From positions 20,745 through 84,744 of the forward strand of contig NZ_WVRE01000013.1 of the NCBI RefSeq assembly GCF_013111185.1: a stretch of DNA of 64,000 nt, written 5' to 3'. Each line of letters begins with the position of its first letter. Position 1 is the first letter of the stretch. The position numbers were made by a program, and so were the translations under genes. Source of the DNA: Ruegeria sp. HKCCD7303. GTDB lineage: Bacteria > Pseudomonadota > Alphaproteobacteria > Rhodobacterales > Rhodobacteraceae. Shown here in pieces: positions 26,693 through 36,497 of the stretch. The notes beneath the pieces are model-generated. The model ran no database searches and was not told the origin of the DNA. It saw nothing but the letters and a program-made list of their open reading frames with translations.

Positions 26693-26705
26693 CAGATCGC
26701 GTGAC
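26678..26705. terminator. Inverted repeat at the end of the GT2 gene
   Basis: GTCACGCG and CGCGTGAC form perfect 8-nt arms with a 12-nt loop, spanning the GT2 stop codon (26690-26692). It lies between convergent genes and could end transcription; no T-run is present. Confidence 0.45.
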
Positions 26706-26728
26706 ATGGCTGATTAATCGGACCTAGA

Positions 26729-27538
26729 TCAGAACTGCTTGGCGGGCAGCTGCTCGAACGGCAGTTTCTCGATCTGATCAAAACGCGGGTTGCTTTCGTG
26801 CACATAGAACGTGTCGTAAAGCGAATTGCGTACAAAGTGATACCCGTTGGCAAACAGCAACTCGTTGAGCTCGGGCGTAGGGCGCTCGATTGTCATCGCC
26901 AGGAAGCGGTACTTGTCGAACGGGAAATTGCGCAGAATCCGTGTCTCGGACCCTTCGACATCCAGGCTGAAATAGTCGATGTCCTTTGGTGCGTCATAGC
27001 GGTCGAACACCTCCTCCAGAGGCACAGCTTCTACAGTGACAACCTTGCCCTTCTCGCGGAACTTGGCCAGTTTCGCGGCGCGGCGCTCGGTCATGTTGTC
27101 GGCTTCATCCACCAGCAGGCTGCTGCGCTGACCGTCGATCATGAATTCCAGTTGGCCAGGTTCGGGGTCGACGGCTAGCGGGACTGGCGTGGCCGAACGA
27201 TGATGCCAATTGATGATCTTGTTGTAGTTGACCGGATTGGGCTCGATCAACAGTCCGGTCCAGCCATAATGCTTTTCCAGGGCAAAGGTGTTGGAATCGG
27301 AAAACCCGTCGGCAGCACCCAGTTCGACAAAAAATCCGTTGCGCTTGCCGTTATAGACTTCGTTGATCACCCACATGTCCTGCCCACGGTCCGACACCTG
27401 CTTGGGCATGTAACCAAGATTGTTCATGGCAAATCGGCGGCTGAAATTCCGGGTGCTAACCACACCGATATAAGCGAAATAGGCTGGCTTCTGGAGGAGT
27501 GGATAGGTTTCAACCAGCTTGGTGAGATTCTGCTTCAT
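26729..27538 (-). CDS. FkbM family methyltransferase
   Basis: 269 residues from ATG 27536-27538, fixed by GGAG six bases upstream (a GTG four codons earlier overlaps that site). The family signature is strong: FFVELGAADGFSDSNTFALE (SAM motif I), LLIEPNP and IDYFSLDVEGSE. FkbM enzymes O-methylate sugars and natural products; here the substrate is probably an EPS sugar. Convergent with the GT2 upstream; the large membrane protein gene lies 65 nt before it on the same strand. Confidence 0.9.
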   Translation of the reverse strand: MKQNLTKLVETYPLLQKPAYFAYIGVVSTRNFSRRFAMNNLGYMPKQVSDRGQDMWVINEVYNGKRNGFFVELGAADGFSDSNTFALEKHYGWTGLLIEPNPVNYNKIINWHHRSATPVPLAVDPEPGQLEFMIDGQRSSLLVDEADNMTERRAAKLAKFREKGKVVTVEAVPLEEVFDRYDAPKDIDYFSLDVEGSETRILRNFPFDKYRFLAMTIERPTPELNELLFANGYHFVRNSLYDTFYVHESNPRFDQIEKLPFEQLPAKQF

Positions 27539-27603
27539 AAAGTTCTCCACTTAACCGCCCGCTTTCGGCTTTTCGGGCAAAAACATTGTTGCACTGACAT
27601 CGG

Positions 27604-29658
27604 CTACCTTAACCCTGCAATTTTCGCGATATCCCACACCGGGTACAGCGTTTCGCGCGTTCCACGTCCAAAAATTATGTCAAATGGCACGTGATAGACA
27701 CGCGCAATGCTGATCGGAACGTCGGTGTTCCCAAGGTCGCTTTCGTAAGCAGCCCGATCACGCACCACCAGGATCCGATCTTCGACCACATCGCCGATCA
27801 TGACCTCTCCGTCTTGCAGAGGTTCGGATGCGGCGCGGATGAAATAGTCCGCGACGGTGTTGTCCGGCGCAGGCATTCCGGCATGTACATAAACCGAAAG
27901 CCCACCGGCCATATAGCGGTTTTCAAGCTCGGCCCGTGTCCAGATCGGCGGGAAGGCTTCATCAATCAGCGCTTGGACGACGCGAATCTCGTCCAGATCA
28001 GGGAACGGGGCGGTCTCGGTTTCAATGGCAATGCGATGCCCCAAGTCCCGCGTCAGGGTAAACGGGCGCAATGATTCCGGCCAACTGATCCAGGTGCTGA
28101 CCATCACCCCGGCCAGAGCGCAGACCAGCGCCGGTGCAGGCGCAGCCTGAACCGGGCGCAGGCGCCAGAAAACGATCAGCGGAATGACTGCGGCGGGTGC
28201 GAAATGATGCGGAAGGATGCGGTAGGCCTGAACATAGAAAAACAGAACATAGGCGATAACGGTCAGGGTCAGGGCTTTGGACAGCTTGTCCTGCCAGCGC
28301 CACGCGAGCAATGCGAGACTGGGCAATATTCCGCAGGGCAGCAGCCAGAACAAGAACCGTCCGGTATCAAAGATTGTGACATACCGCAGGCGGCGCAGGA
28401 TGCTGCCCGTGTTGAACTCGCTGGACACACTTGTCAGCCCCGACGACCGCAGCCCCATTTCAAGCAGCGATGCCAGGATCACGACGCCAACGGCGATCAC
28501 TCCTCCGATGATCACCTGCCGGAACGGCAGGGGCCGGGTCAGCAGGAAATAGGAAATCAGGAAGAAACCGATCAGCAGGATACCGTTCGGCGCGGTCAGC
28601 AACGCCAGCGTGGACACAACCGCCATCCAGCCAAATCTCTGCTCAGTAAAGAATAGGATATAGCCCAGCACCCCAAGCAGGATCATCGGCTCGCGGGTCA
28701 TGGGCAGGGCGATATCAGCAAAATACGGATTGTAGGACGGGTTAAACGCCATCACGAAGGAAAACAGCAACAGCGCAGCCCCAAGCCCGATAACGGAGCG
28801 CGCATCAGTACGCCCGTCCGGAGTGCGTACAAAACCCAGCATGACCCCAAAAAGGATCGAAAGACCGGGCAGATAGGCCAGGCGAATGGAAACTTCATAG
28901 GGCCCAAAGAACCGCATAAACCCGGTTTGCAGGAAGGTCTCCGTCACCATCTTCGGCGTCGGATAGCCACCAATCGCCCCGGACTCCGGTGGCCAGAACG
29001 GCAGGCCTCGGGTTATGAACAGCATCGCGTTCAGAAAGCTGTGCGCGCCGTCGTCGTTTAGCGCCTCCCAATAGAACTTGGGCGACATCAGGATCAGTAC
29101 CGCCAATGGCAGTAGGATCATACCGGCGACATCCCATCCCCTGCCACGGAAGATATCCGGATTGGATCGGGCAGAGATCAGGCCAATGCCGGGCAGGCAG
29201 AGCAGGACGTTCAGAAGGGTGAACGCCGTCCCGGTCATGGGAACACCGCTGATGGCCTGCATCGCAGCCGCAGCGGCCGGCACGCCAAACAGGGAAAACG
29301 TAAAACCCTTAAGCAGCCAGTGTTCGAAACGATCCCCGGGTGTTGCAATTCCCAACGCTAAAAGCAGGCCCGGTGCAACAAACAACGCTGATGCCGACAT
29401 GACCGCCAACGGCACCCAGATATACAAAAACAGCACTTCACTTGCGATGAAGTAGGGCGAGGCACCATCTGCCAGCGCCGATTTTGCCGCCAGTATCGCC
29501 GCAACATCCTGACCAGCCAGCACAATGCCAGTCAGTAAAATCAGGAATATTGAAAGCCGCAATAGCATCACTTCATATACAAACTCATCAAAATACAGCA
29601 GTCGCCAATCGTACAGTAAAAACCATATTGTTTTCCTGCTGAATGTAGGCTTCTTCAA
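27604..29658 (-). CDS. Large polytopic membrane protein, possibly a GT-C glycosyltransferase
   Basis: 684 residues with about a dozen membrane helices and a C-terminal soluble domain of about 140 residues. A polar stretch between helices (YWEALNDDGAHSFLNAM) has the acidic pattern often found in the first periplasmic loop of GT-C enzymes. No family can be named with confidence. It may use a polyprenyl-phosphate sugar to decorate the EPS in the periplasm. ATG at residue 31 is another possible start. Upstream of the FkbM gene on the same strand. Confidence 0.7.
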   Translation of the reverse strand: MKKPTFSRKTIWFLLYDWRLLYFDEFVYEVMLLRLSIFLILLTGIVLAGQDVAAILAAKSALADGASPYFIASEVLFLYIWVPLAVMSASALFVAPGLLLALGIATPGDRFEHWLLKGFTFSLFGVPAAAAAMQAISGVPMTGTAFTLLNVLLCLPGIGLISARSNPDIFRGRGWDVAGMILLPLAVLILMSPKFYWEALNDDGAHSFLNAMLFITRGLPFWPPESGAIGGYPTPKMVTETFLQTGFMRFFGPYEVSIRLAYLPGLSILFGVMLGFVRTPDGRTDARSVIGLGAALLLFSFVMAFNPSYNPYFADIALPMTREPMILLGVLGYILFFTEQRFGWMAVVSTLALLTAPNGILLIGFFLISYFLLTRPLPFRQVIIGGVIAVGVVILASLLEMGLRSSGLTSVSSEFNTGSILRRLRYVTIFDTGRFLFWLLPCGILPSLALLAWRWQDKLSKALTLTVIAYVLFFYVQAYRILPHHFAPAAVIPLIVFWRLRPVQAAPAPALVCALAGVMVSTWISWPESLRPFTLTRDLGHRIAIETETAPFPDLDEIRVVQALIDEAFPPIWTRAELENRYMAGGLSVYVHAGMPAPDNTVADYFIRAASEPLQDGEVMIGDVVEDRILVVRDRAAYESDLGNTDVPISIARVYHVPFDIIFGRGTRETLYPVWDIAKIAGLR

Positions 29659-29892
29659 TCAACCGATTTACTGATACCATGTAATGCTCGTCAGGTTACG
29701 TGTTTTGTACCAGCCGGATGGATTGCAGGCACGGTGCGGTATCAATACAGAAAATCTGTTTTCATTGGAGGAATTGAGGAAACAAATAACCTGCGTCCGT
29801 TTCATGTGCATTTCAGACCATCCGGTATGTATGGCCAGCTCGAGTCACTCTGAATCCGCTAATGCGCAGCCCCGGGGGCTGAAGGTCAGGGA

Positions 29893-31392
29893 TCAGAGCG
29901 CAGTGCTTTTGCGGAAGGCCTTTTCATCAGCCGACTTTTTCTTGGTGTCGGCCTCGAACTCCTCGTGATAGGACCGTTCGACATTCACATCCCACACATC
30001 ATTGTTCTCACCCATGATATTGCGGGCAGCATACATCGCCGACAGCATCGAGTGATCCTGATTGTTGTAGCGGTGTAGACCATTGCGACCGACAGTCTGG
30101 AAGTTCTCAAGCGACTTAAGCCAGCCGCTGACGGTGTCCAAAGCATCCTTGTACTCGCTGTCATAGACTGGATAAGCCTTGGGCTGTCGGATAACCGCGC
30201 AATCAATAACATCACCAGCCTTGGCCAAACCGAGTTTTTCAAGCTCTTCACTGGCAAGATGCTTTAGATCCTCGTCAGCGGATGACCACAACCCGTCACC
30301 TTTCTGGCAGAAATACTCCATCCCGATCGACGCGGTGTTCTGGTCGGGCAACATTTCCTTGGACCAAGCCCGGAAATTCTGGATACGACCAACCTTCACT
30401 TTGGGGCTATGGATGTAGATCCAATTGTCCGGGAACGGGTCAGCATGATCCAGAATCAGGGTCACGATCAGGAAATCGCGATACCGCAGGCGATCTGCTG
30501 CCTCGACAACCTCGGGCGGCGGCGGCGGATCAAAAGCGTGGATCAGATCACGTACCGCCATAGAATTGATGAACTCCGTGCCTTCCACCCTCTCAATGTG
30601 TTTTTCACCGTCTTCCGTCCAATGACGCACATCGATCGAGGTGACTCGGTTGTCCTCGCGGTTCACCTTGATCACTTCGGAATGGGTTTCGACCGATCCA
30701 CCCTTTTCCTTGATCAGATCTCGGGTCTTTTCCCACATCATACCGGGACCCAGGCGAGGGTATTGGAATTCTTCAATCAAGCTGGCCGTGTCATTTGCGC
30801 CCGAAATCGCGTTCCAGACCGCTTTGGGCAAAGACAGGTTCTTGATCCGCTGCGCGGCCCAGTCCGCCCGGATTTCCGAGGGCGGGATACCCCAGACCTT
30901 CTTGGTGTAGCTGTGGAAGAAATGCATATAAAGCCGCCCGCCAAAGCGGTTGATCACCCATTCTTCAAAGGTATCTTCCTGCGGCTTGGGCCGCAGCTTC
31001 CATTTGATGAAGCTGCCGATGATCTTATAGGTCTCATAAGGACCGATATTGCCCAGAGCGTTGAAGATACGCAGCGGATAATCATAAAATTTGTTGCGGT
31101 AGAAGATGCGGCTCAAGCGTTGCACGGTGATGAAGTCATCACCCATCACCTCGTGCCACATATCCTCGACTTCCTGCACCTTGGTAAAAAACCGGTGCCC
31201 GCCAATATCGAAGCGGTAGCCTTTATGCGTTTCAGTTCGCGAAATGCCCCCCACCATATCCGAGGCCTCAAAAACCCGGGGAACATGCGTATCACTCAGT
31301 TTCTGGAGTTCGTAGGCGGCTGTCAGACCTGCTGGCCCACCCCCTATAACTACGACTGGAACAATATTTTTTGGCAAATCACTAACATCCAT
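29893..31392 (-). CDS. FAD-dependent UDP-galactopyranose-mutase-like protein
   Basis: 499 residues. The N-terminal dinucleotide motif is VVVIGGGPAGLTAAYEL and a second FAD-contact motif is YRFDIGGHRFFTK. The middle resembles UDP-galactopyranose mutase and amine-oxidase-fold proteins, and the C-terminus has the FAD-closing GRNGLHRYNNQDHSM. It may contract a sugar ring or oxidise a nucleotide sugar. AAGGG lies seven bases before ATG. It stands alone between two long intergenic regions; a related protein is encoded at 48582-50018. Confidence 0.8.
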   Translation of the reverse strand: MDVSDLPKNIVPVVVIGGGPAGLTAAYELQKLSDTHVPRVFEASDMVGGISRTETHKGYRFDIGGHRFFTKVQEVEDMWHEVMGDDFITVQRLSRIFYRNKFYDYPLRIFNALGNIGPYETYKIIGSFIKWKLRPKPQEDTFEEWVINRFGGRLYMHFFHSYTKKVWGIPPSEIRADWAAQRIKNLSLPKAVWNAISGANDTASLIEEFQYPRLGPGMMWEKTRDLIKEKGGSVETHSEVIKVNREDNRVTSIDVRHWTEDGEKHIERVEGTEFINSMAVRDLIHAFDPPPPPEVVEAADRLRYRDFLIVTLILDHADPFPDNWIYIHSPKVKVGRIQNFRAWSKEMLPDQNTASIGMEYFCQKGDGLWSSADEDLKHLASEELEKLGLAKAGDVIDCAVIRQPKAYPVYDSEYKDALDTVSGWLKSLENFQTVGRNGLHRYNNQDHSMLSAMYAARNIMGENNDVWDVNVERSYHEEFEADTKKKSADEKAFRKSTAL

Positions 31393-32047
31393 ACAAAAAC
31401 CCTTATCTCACGGTACAAGAGGTTATCGTCGATTCACAACAAATTCCTAATGGCTCCCCAATAGGAATGCCTGCTGGCCATTTTTTCCCCCTGCGCAGAG
31501 CGAAATGGAAACATGGGTAAGCAGGCACTTACAGCACCCAAACCCAAAGATCCGGACCGCCTGAAAACCTCGATTACCTCTCCTGAAAACGGGTGTCCGA
31601 CTTGCAGGGAACACAATCGCGAGCGCCTTCCAGGCAGCACATAAGGCTTCCAACGTATTGAATAGTAAAACAGTTATTCACCTTCAAAACCGCCTTTCAA
31701 CGTTTTGAAATCACCATTGTCAAACCCGAAACGCTGCTGCGACGGGCACCATGTCTCTGACCCACCGCGCCACCCATTCGCGCCGCAGAATATGTTGCGA
31801 TCTGCCTATGGATCTGACGCAGGAGGGCTAATCAACAATACCCGCTCATCCGTCATATTGTGCATACCCAGATGCCAGAGTACCCGAAAATCGGATGCAT
31901 CATGACTCGGAGCCTTGTGAATCTTGACATGGGCGAACCGCTCCCGTCCTACTGCTTGCGAGTGTTTGTAGGATCAAGTCACGCCGGGTCCGGGTTCAGG
32001 ACCTGAAAATTGGTGGCTGGCTTCGTTGTTAACGAGGGAGCAATTTT
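31393..32047. other. Long divergent intergenic region ahead of rfbF
   Basis: 655 nt without a convincing gene. A 43-codon frame at 31513-31644 with a CPTC motif lacks a good ribosome site, and overlapping minus-strand frames exist. A hairpin lies at 31443-31468. A possible -35 TTGACA sits at 31924-31929, but the matching -10 is poor. The strong ribosome site GAGGGAG of rfbF is at the right end. Confidence 0.4.
31443..31468. promoter_or_regulatory. Imperfect palindrome upstream of the mutase-like gene
   Basis: ATTCCTA (31443-31449) and TAGGAAT (31462-31468) are perfect arms, with a further TGG/CCA pairing inside. It lies 51 nt upstream of the minus-strand start at 31392. It could be an operator or a leader hairpin. 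Confidence 0.35.
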
Positions 32048-32821
32048 ATGAAGTGCGTTATTCTGGCCGGTGGTTTAGGGACCCGGCTCAGCGAAGAAAC
32101 CGTCAGGATACCGAAACCCATGGTCGAGATCGGGGGAAAACCGATCATCTGGCATATCATGAAAATCTATGCCGCCCACGGCATTACCGATTTCATCGTC
32201 TGCCTTGGCTACAAAGGTTATGTCATCAAGGAATACTTTGCGAATTTCTTTCTGCACAGCTCGGACGTCACGATCGATCTGGCCAATGGCGGGCTTGAGA
32301 TTGCAAACAGCAAATCGGAACCGTGGCGCGTGACGCTGGTCGATACCGGCGAGGATAGCCAGACGGGGGGACGGCTGCGTCGCGTCATGCATCTGCTCAA
32401 GGATGAAGACGCCTTTTGCATGACCTATGGCGACGGGGTCGGGAATGTCGATATCGGCGCACTGGTTGCCTTCCACAAAAGCCACGGCAAACGCGCCACA
32501 CTCACTGCAGTCGTACCGCCAGGACGTTTCGGCGCGCTGGAACTGGCCAGCGATCAGATCGAGCGTTTCGCCGAAAAGCCGGGAGGAGACGGTGGCTTTA
32601 TCAATGGCGGGTTCTTCGTTCTGCATCCTTCAGTTGGTGAGCTTCTGGACGAGGATGGCGCGATCTGGGAACGCGCCCCGCTTGAAACACTGGCCGCAGA
32701 AGGCGATCTGATGGCGTTTCGTCACAGAGGCTTCTGGCAGCCGATGGATACGCTCCGCGACCGCCGTCAGCTTGAGGCGCGCTGGCAGGAAGGCAATGCT
32801 CCGTGGAAGGTCTGGGAATGA
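32048..32821 (+). CDS. rfbF: Glucose-1-phosphate cytidylyltransferase
   Basis: 257 residues, sugar-nucleotidyltransferase fold. The nucleotide loop is [21 protein letters not shown], which is diagnostic, followed by [13 protein letters not shown] and [11 protein letters not shown] at the metal site. The C-terminal [16 protein letters not shown] is typical of RfbF. It makes CDP-glucose from CTP and glucose-1-phosphate, the entry to CDP-deoxysugars. GAGGGAG lies eight bases before ATG. First gene of a five-gene overlapping operon; a normal CDP-glucose 4,6-dehydratase (RfbG) is not seen next to it. Confidence 0.95.
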   Translation: MKCVILAGGLGTRLSEETVRIPKPMVEIGGKPIIWHIMKIYAAHGITDFIVCLGYKGYVIKEYFANFFLHSSDVTIDLANGGLEIANSKSEPWRVTLVDTGEDSQTGGRLRRVMHLLKDEDAFCMTYGDGVGNVDIGALVAFHKSHGKRATLTAVVPPGRFGALELASDQIERFAEKPGGDGGFINGGFFVLHPSVGELLDEDGAIWERAPLETLAAEGDLMAFRHRGFWQPMDTLRDRRQLEARWQEGNAPWKVWE

Positions 32822-33888
32822 CGCTGTGTTCCGCTCCGAAAATCATCCTGCTTGGCAATCTGGGCTATATTGGCCCGGTCGTGGCTGCGGCCTTGCGGAA
32901 ATCTTACCCCAACGCCAATCTGATCGGCCTTGATCCGGGGTTTTTCTCGGACCGGCTGACCACGCATGATGCATGGCCCGAGCGGGTTCTGAACCAGCAG
33001 ATCATCGCGGATATTCGTGACATTGACGCGTCGCTGTTTCAGGGGGCGGATGCGGTTGTCGCGCTGGCGGCCATCTCGAACGATCCGATGGGCGCGCGGT
33101 TCGAAACCGTCACCACGGAAATCAATCAGGACGCCATTGTCCAGGCGGCACATCTGGCCGCCGAGGCCGGGGTATCGCGCTTTGTCTTCGCCTCCAGCTG
33201 CTCGGTATATGGCTTCGCCGAAGGCGATGCGCGATCCGAGGATGCGCCGCTGAATCCGCTGACGGCCTATGCCCGCAGCAAAATCGGGACCGAGCGCGCG
33301 CTTGGGGCCATGGACACGCCGGGGATGCTGCGCACTGCGCTGCGGTTTGCCACCGCCTGCGGACCGTCGCCCCGGCTGCGGCTGGATCTGGTGCTGAATG
33401 ACTTCGCCGCCTGCGCCACCACCGCAGGCAAGATCACCGTGCTCAGCGATGGCAGCCCGTGGCGGCCGCTGATCGATGTGCGCGACATGGCGCGGGCCAT
33501 CGACTGGGCCATCTCCCGGACCGAAGATGCCGGAGGTCAATGGCTGGCGGTCAATGCCGGGTCGGATGTGTGGAATTATCAGATCCGCGATCTGGCGCAG
33601 ACCGTGGCCGAGGCGGTCCCCGGGGCCAGTTATTCGATCAATCCCGACGCCTCACCCGACAACCGTTCGTACAAGGTCGACTTTTCGCTCTACAAACAGC
33701 TGGCACCCGAACACCAGCCAGAGCAGACGCTTGAAGGAACCATCCGGGACCTGTTGCAATTGCTGAACGACATCAACTTTGGCGATGCCGATTTCAGATC
33801 GTCACCGCTGATGCGGCTTAAGGCGCTCGAAGAGCATATCCGCAATGGAACGCTGAGCGAGGATCTGCGCTGGAGGATGCCGCAATGA
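32818..33888 (+). CDS. SDR-family NAD(P)-dependent sugar epimerase/dehydratase
   Basis: 356 residues from ATG 32818, which overlaps the rfbF stop in ATGA. The Rossmann motif is GNLGYIG, the Ser motif is FASSCSVYG and the catalytic YxxxK is YARSKIG. It is an extended SDR but does not have the GHTGFKGSW start of RfbG. It may do the next step on CDP-glucose or a later ketoreduction. The last 60 residues ([19 protein letters not shown]...) form a tail I do not recognise. Overlaps the methyltransferase gene by 4 nt. Confidence 0.82.
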   Translation: MTLCSAPKIILLGNLGYIGPVVAAALRKSYPNANLIGLDPGFFSDRLTTHDAWPERVLNQQIIADIRDIDASLFQGADAVVALAAISNDPMGARFETVTTEINQDAIVQAAHLAAEAGVSRFVFASSCSVYGFAEGDARSEDAPLNPLTAYARSKIGTERALGAMDTPGMLRTALRFATACGPSPRLRLDLVLNDFAACATTAGKITVLSDGSPWRPLIDVRDMARAIDWAISRTEDAGGQWLAVNAGSDVWNYQIRDLAQTVAEAVPGASYSINPDASPDNRSYKVDFSLYKQLAPEHQPEQTLEGTIRDLLQLLNDINFGDADFRSSPLMRLKALEEHIRNGTLSEDLRWRMPQ

Positions 33889-35117
33889 CACAGCCCACTT
33901 GCCGAAGCTGCGGTGCAGCCCTGACCCAGACGCTGGTCGATCTGGGGCTTTCACCGCTGGCTAATTCCTATGTCCCGCCCGAGCGTGCTGGCACCGCCTG
34001 TCCGCGCTACCCGCTGCATGCCTGGGTCTGTAACAATTGCCATCTGGTGCAGGTCGAAGATGCCGTGCCAGCGGACGAGATATTCAATGCGGATTACGCC
34101 TATTTCTCCAGCTATTCGGACAGCTGGCTGGCCCATGCCAAGGCTTATGTCGAAAGGATGGTCGATCGGTTTGATCTGGGGCCGGATGATCTGGTGATCG
34201 AGATCGCCTCGAATGACGGATATCTGCTGCAGTATTTCGTGGAGAAAGGCATCCCGGTTCTGGGGATCGAACCTTCAGGCAGCGTGGCGGCAGCGGCCGA
34301 AGAAAAAGGCGTGCGCACGCTGGTCGACTATTTCGGCAAGGCACTGGCGCAAAAGGTTGCTGCGGCAGAAAAACCTCCGGCGTTGATCGCTTCGGCCAAT
34401 GTTCTGGCGCATGTGCCCGACATCAACGATTTCGTCGCCGGGATCGCCACGCTTCTGACGGGTGATGCGGTCTATACGGTCGAATTCCCTCACCTTCTGA
34501 ACCTGATCAACGAAGTCCAGTTCGATACGATCTATCACGAACACTACTCCTATCTGTCGCTGCTGGCGGTCGAGGCAATCTTTGCCAAGGCGGGCCTGCG
34601 CGTGTTTGACGTTGAAGAGCTACCGACCCATGGCGGATCGCTGCGGGTGTTCGCCTGCCTTGAAGGCGCCAGCCACCCCGAAGGGTCTGGTGTGGCCAAG
34701 GTCCGCGCGGACGAGGCCGCAGCGCAGTTCGACCGGCCTGAGGGTTATATGAATTTCACCACGCAGGTCGAAGCGCTGCGCGACGGGCTGCTCGCCTTTC
34801 TGCGCGAAGCAAATGCCAGGGGGGACACCATTGCCGCCTATGGTGCCGCCGCCAAGGGCAACACACTGTTGAATTATGCCGGGATCGGTCCCGATCTGAT
34901 CTCTTACTGCGTTGATCGCAACCCGGCCAAGCAGAACACGCTGCTGCCCGGCAGTCATATCCCTGTACACGGGGTCGAAGCGCTGCGCGAGACGCCGCCG
35001 GATTACGTGCTGATCCTGCCCTGGAACATCCGTGATGAAGTCATCGACCAGATGGCCGACCTGAAGGCGCAGGGCACCCGGTTCGTGACCGCCGTGCCGG
35101 AGGTCAGGATCAGCTGA
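33885..35117 (+). CDS. Sugar C-methyltransferase (TylC3/NovU type)
   Basis: 410 residues in three parts. An N-terminal zinc-binding domain has Cys pairs CRSC (6, 9) and CNNC (49, 52). A central SAM domain has VIEIASNDGYLLQYF, and a conserved stretch FDTIYHEHYSYLSL follows. The C-terminal domain has AYGAAAKGNTLLNY. These enzymes C-methylate 4-keto sugars such as dTDP- or CDP-linked intermediates to give branched sugars. Located between two SDR genes behind rfbF, it points to a branched CDP-sugar in the EPS. Confidence 0.9.
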   Translation: MTQPTCRSCGAALTQTLVDLGLSPLANSYVPPERAGTACPRYPLHAWVCNNCHLVQVEDAVPADEIFNADYAYFSSYSDSWLAHAKAYVERMVDRFDLGPDDLVIEIASNDGYLLQYFVEKGIPVLGIEPSGSVAAAAEEKGVRTLVDYFGKALAQKVAAAEKPPALIASANVLAHVPDINDFVAGIATLLTGDAVYTVEFPHLLNLINEVQFDTIYHEHYSYLSLLAVEAIFAKAGLRVFDVEELPTHGGSLRVFACLEGASHPEGSGVAKVRADEAAAQFDRPEGYMNFTTQVEALRDGLLAFLREANARGDTIAAYGAAAKGNTLLNYAGIGPDLISYCVDRNPAKQNTLLPGSHIPVHGVEALRETPPDYVLILPWNIRDEVIDQMADLKAQGTRFVTAVPEVRIS

Positions 35118-35995
35118 TGGCACGGGTTCTGCTGACCGGCGCAACCGGATTGATCGGACGCGCAACAATCCCGGCTCTGACAGAGGCGGGCCATGAGGTG
35201 GTGACGCTGGGCCGCAATCCGGCAAGCGACATCGCCTGCAATCTGCTGGACCCCGATGCCACCACAAAAGCCCTTGAAGCGGCCCGCGCCAGCCATCTGG
35301 TTCATCTGGCCTGGCATGACGGTCCACGCGACCGATGGATTTCTGCGGCCAATCTGGACTGGATGGCCGCTACGTTGCATCTGGTACGGGAATTCGCGCG
35401 AACAGACGGCCAACGCGCGGTCTGCGCCGGAAGCTGCGCCGAATATGATTGGTCGGTACCGGACCTAACCGAAACCAGCCCTCTGCGCCCTCGCACCTTG
35501 TATGGTGCAGCCAAGGCCGGAACCGGTCTGGCACTGTGTGCAGGTCAGAAAGCACTTGGCTTGTCCCTGGCCTGGGCACGCATCTTTTTTGTCTACGGGC
35601 CGGGTGAGCCCCAGGGGCGGCTGTGTGGCGATCTAATTTCAAACCTCAAGACGGGACGTCCGGTCGATTGCACCGACGGGCGGCAGGAGCGGGATTTTCT
35701 GCATGTGAGCGATTTGGCGCGCGCGCTGGTACGGTTGCTGGAAGCCGACGCGACCGGCGCGGTCAATGTAGCCAGCGGTACCGTAATCCCGGTTCGGGAA
35801 CTCATTGAAGAGGTTGCGAAACAAATGCATCACCCCGACCTGGTCCGACTGGGTGCGATCACGCGCGCAGCAGACGATCCTGCCCGGCTGGCAGCAGATG
35901 TGGGCCGGTTGCGGCATGAGGCTGGCTTTGTGCCGCAACATGACATCACCTCGGGCGTGGCCGACATTCTCAGATCTGAAGGGGGACAGACGTGA
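35117..35995 (+). CDS. NAD-dependent epimerase/dehydratase
   Basis: 292 residues, extended SDR. The Rossmann motif is LLTGATGLIGRA, the active-site Ser region is AGSCAEYDW and the YxxxK is YGAAKAG; the final part has DFLHVSDLARALV. It would epimerise or reduce the C-methylated CDP-sugar. Its ATG shares one base with the stop of the methyltransferase gene. The GtrA gene begins in its last 4 nt. Confidence 0.85.
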   Translation: MARVLLTGATGLIGRATIPALTEAGHEVVTLGRNPASDIACNLLDPDATTKALEAARASHLVHLAWHDGPRDRWISAANLDWMAATLHLVREFARTDGQRAVCAGSCAEYDWSVPDLTETSPLRPRTLYGAAKAGTGLALCAGQKALGLSLAWARIFFVYGPGEPQGRLCGDLISNLKTGRPVDCTDGRQERDFLHVSDLARALVRLLEADATGAVNVASGTVIPVRELIEEVAKQMHHPDLVRLGAITRAADDPARLAADVGRLRHEAGFVPQHDITSGVADILRSEGGQT

Positions 35996-36393
35996 AGAAA
36001 CTGCTTGTCCCCCGCAAGAAATCTTTCATGCGCTTCGCTATGGTCGGTGTATTGAACACAGCGTTCGGCTATGCACTCTTCACCATTCTCAATCTGTCCG
36101 GCTTGCCCCCACAAGTCGCGCTGGTGATCTCGTTTTCCGGTGGGGTTCTGTGGAATTTCATGACCCATGCGCGCCTCGTGTTCGATACCAAGGGCCTGGG
36201 TCGGTTGCCATTTTATATCCTGTCCTATCTGGTGGTTTATGCATTCAATGCCCTGTCTCTGGAGGGTCTGCTGTCCGTGGGATTTCAACCAATCATTGCG
36301 CAGGGGATAATCGTCCTTCCGGCCGCAATCTTGGCCTTCATCCTGATTTCCCGGGTGCTGACAGATCGCTTTCCATGGCAACAGGAGGTGTAA
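35992..36393 (+). CDS. GtrA family membrane protein
   Basis: 133 residues with four membrane helices. FMRFAMVGVLNTAFGYALFTIL at the start and NFMTHARLVF in the middle are the GtrA (PF04138) signatures. GtrA proteins are thought to flip polyprenyl-phosphate sugars for periplasmic side-chain transfer. GTG start overlaps the upstream stop. A matching GtrB-like GT2 and a GT-C protein are encoded at 38545-41591. Last of the rfbF operon; the radical SAM gene follows after 104 nt. Confidence 0.9.
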   Translation: MKKLLVPRKKSFMRFAMVGVLNTAFGYALFTILNLSGLPPQVALVISFSGGVLWNFMTHARLVFDTKGLGRLPFYILSYLVVYAFNALSLEGLLSVGFQPIIAQGIIVLPAAILAFILISRVLTDRFPWQQEV

Positions 36394-36497
36394 AAAATGC
36401 TTGAATATAATATTCTGGCTTAAAAGCCATTGAAGACCGAACTGACCATGGAGTCTGAAATTTGACATAAGAACTGTACCGCGAGGATAGTTAACTA

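Noticed and set aside
31513..31644. 43-codon small protein with CPTC
   Set aside because: No good ribosome site and overlapping frames on the other strand; it is best treated as chance until conservation is shown.
31924..31952. Promoter TTGACA-N17-TCCTAC before rfbF
   Set aside because: The -10 hexamer matches the consensus at only two positions.
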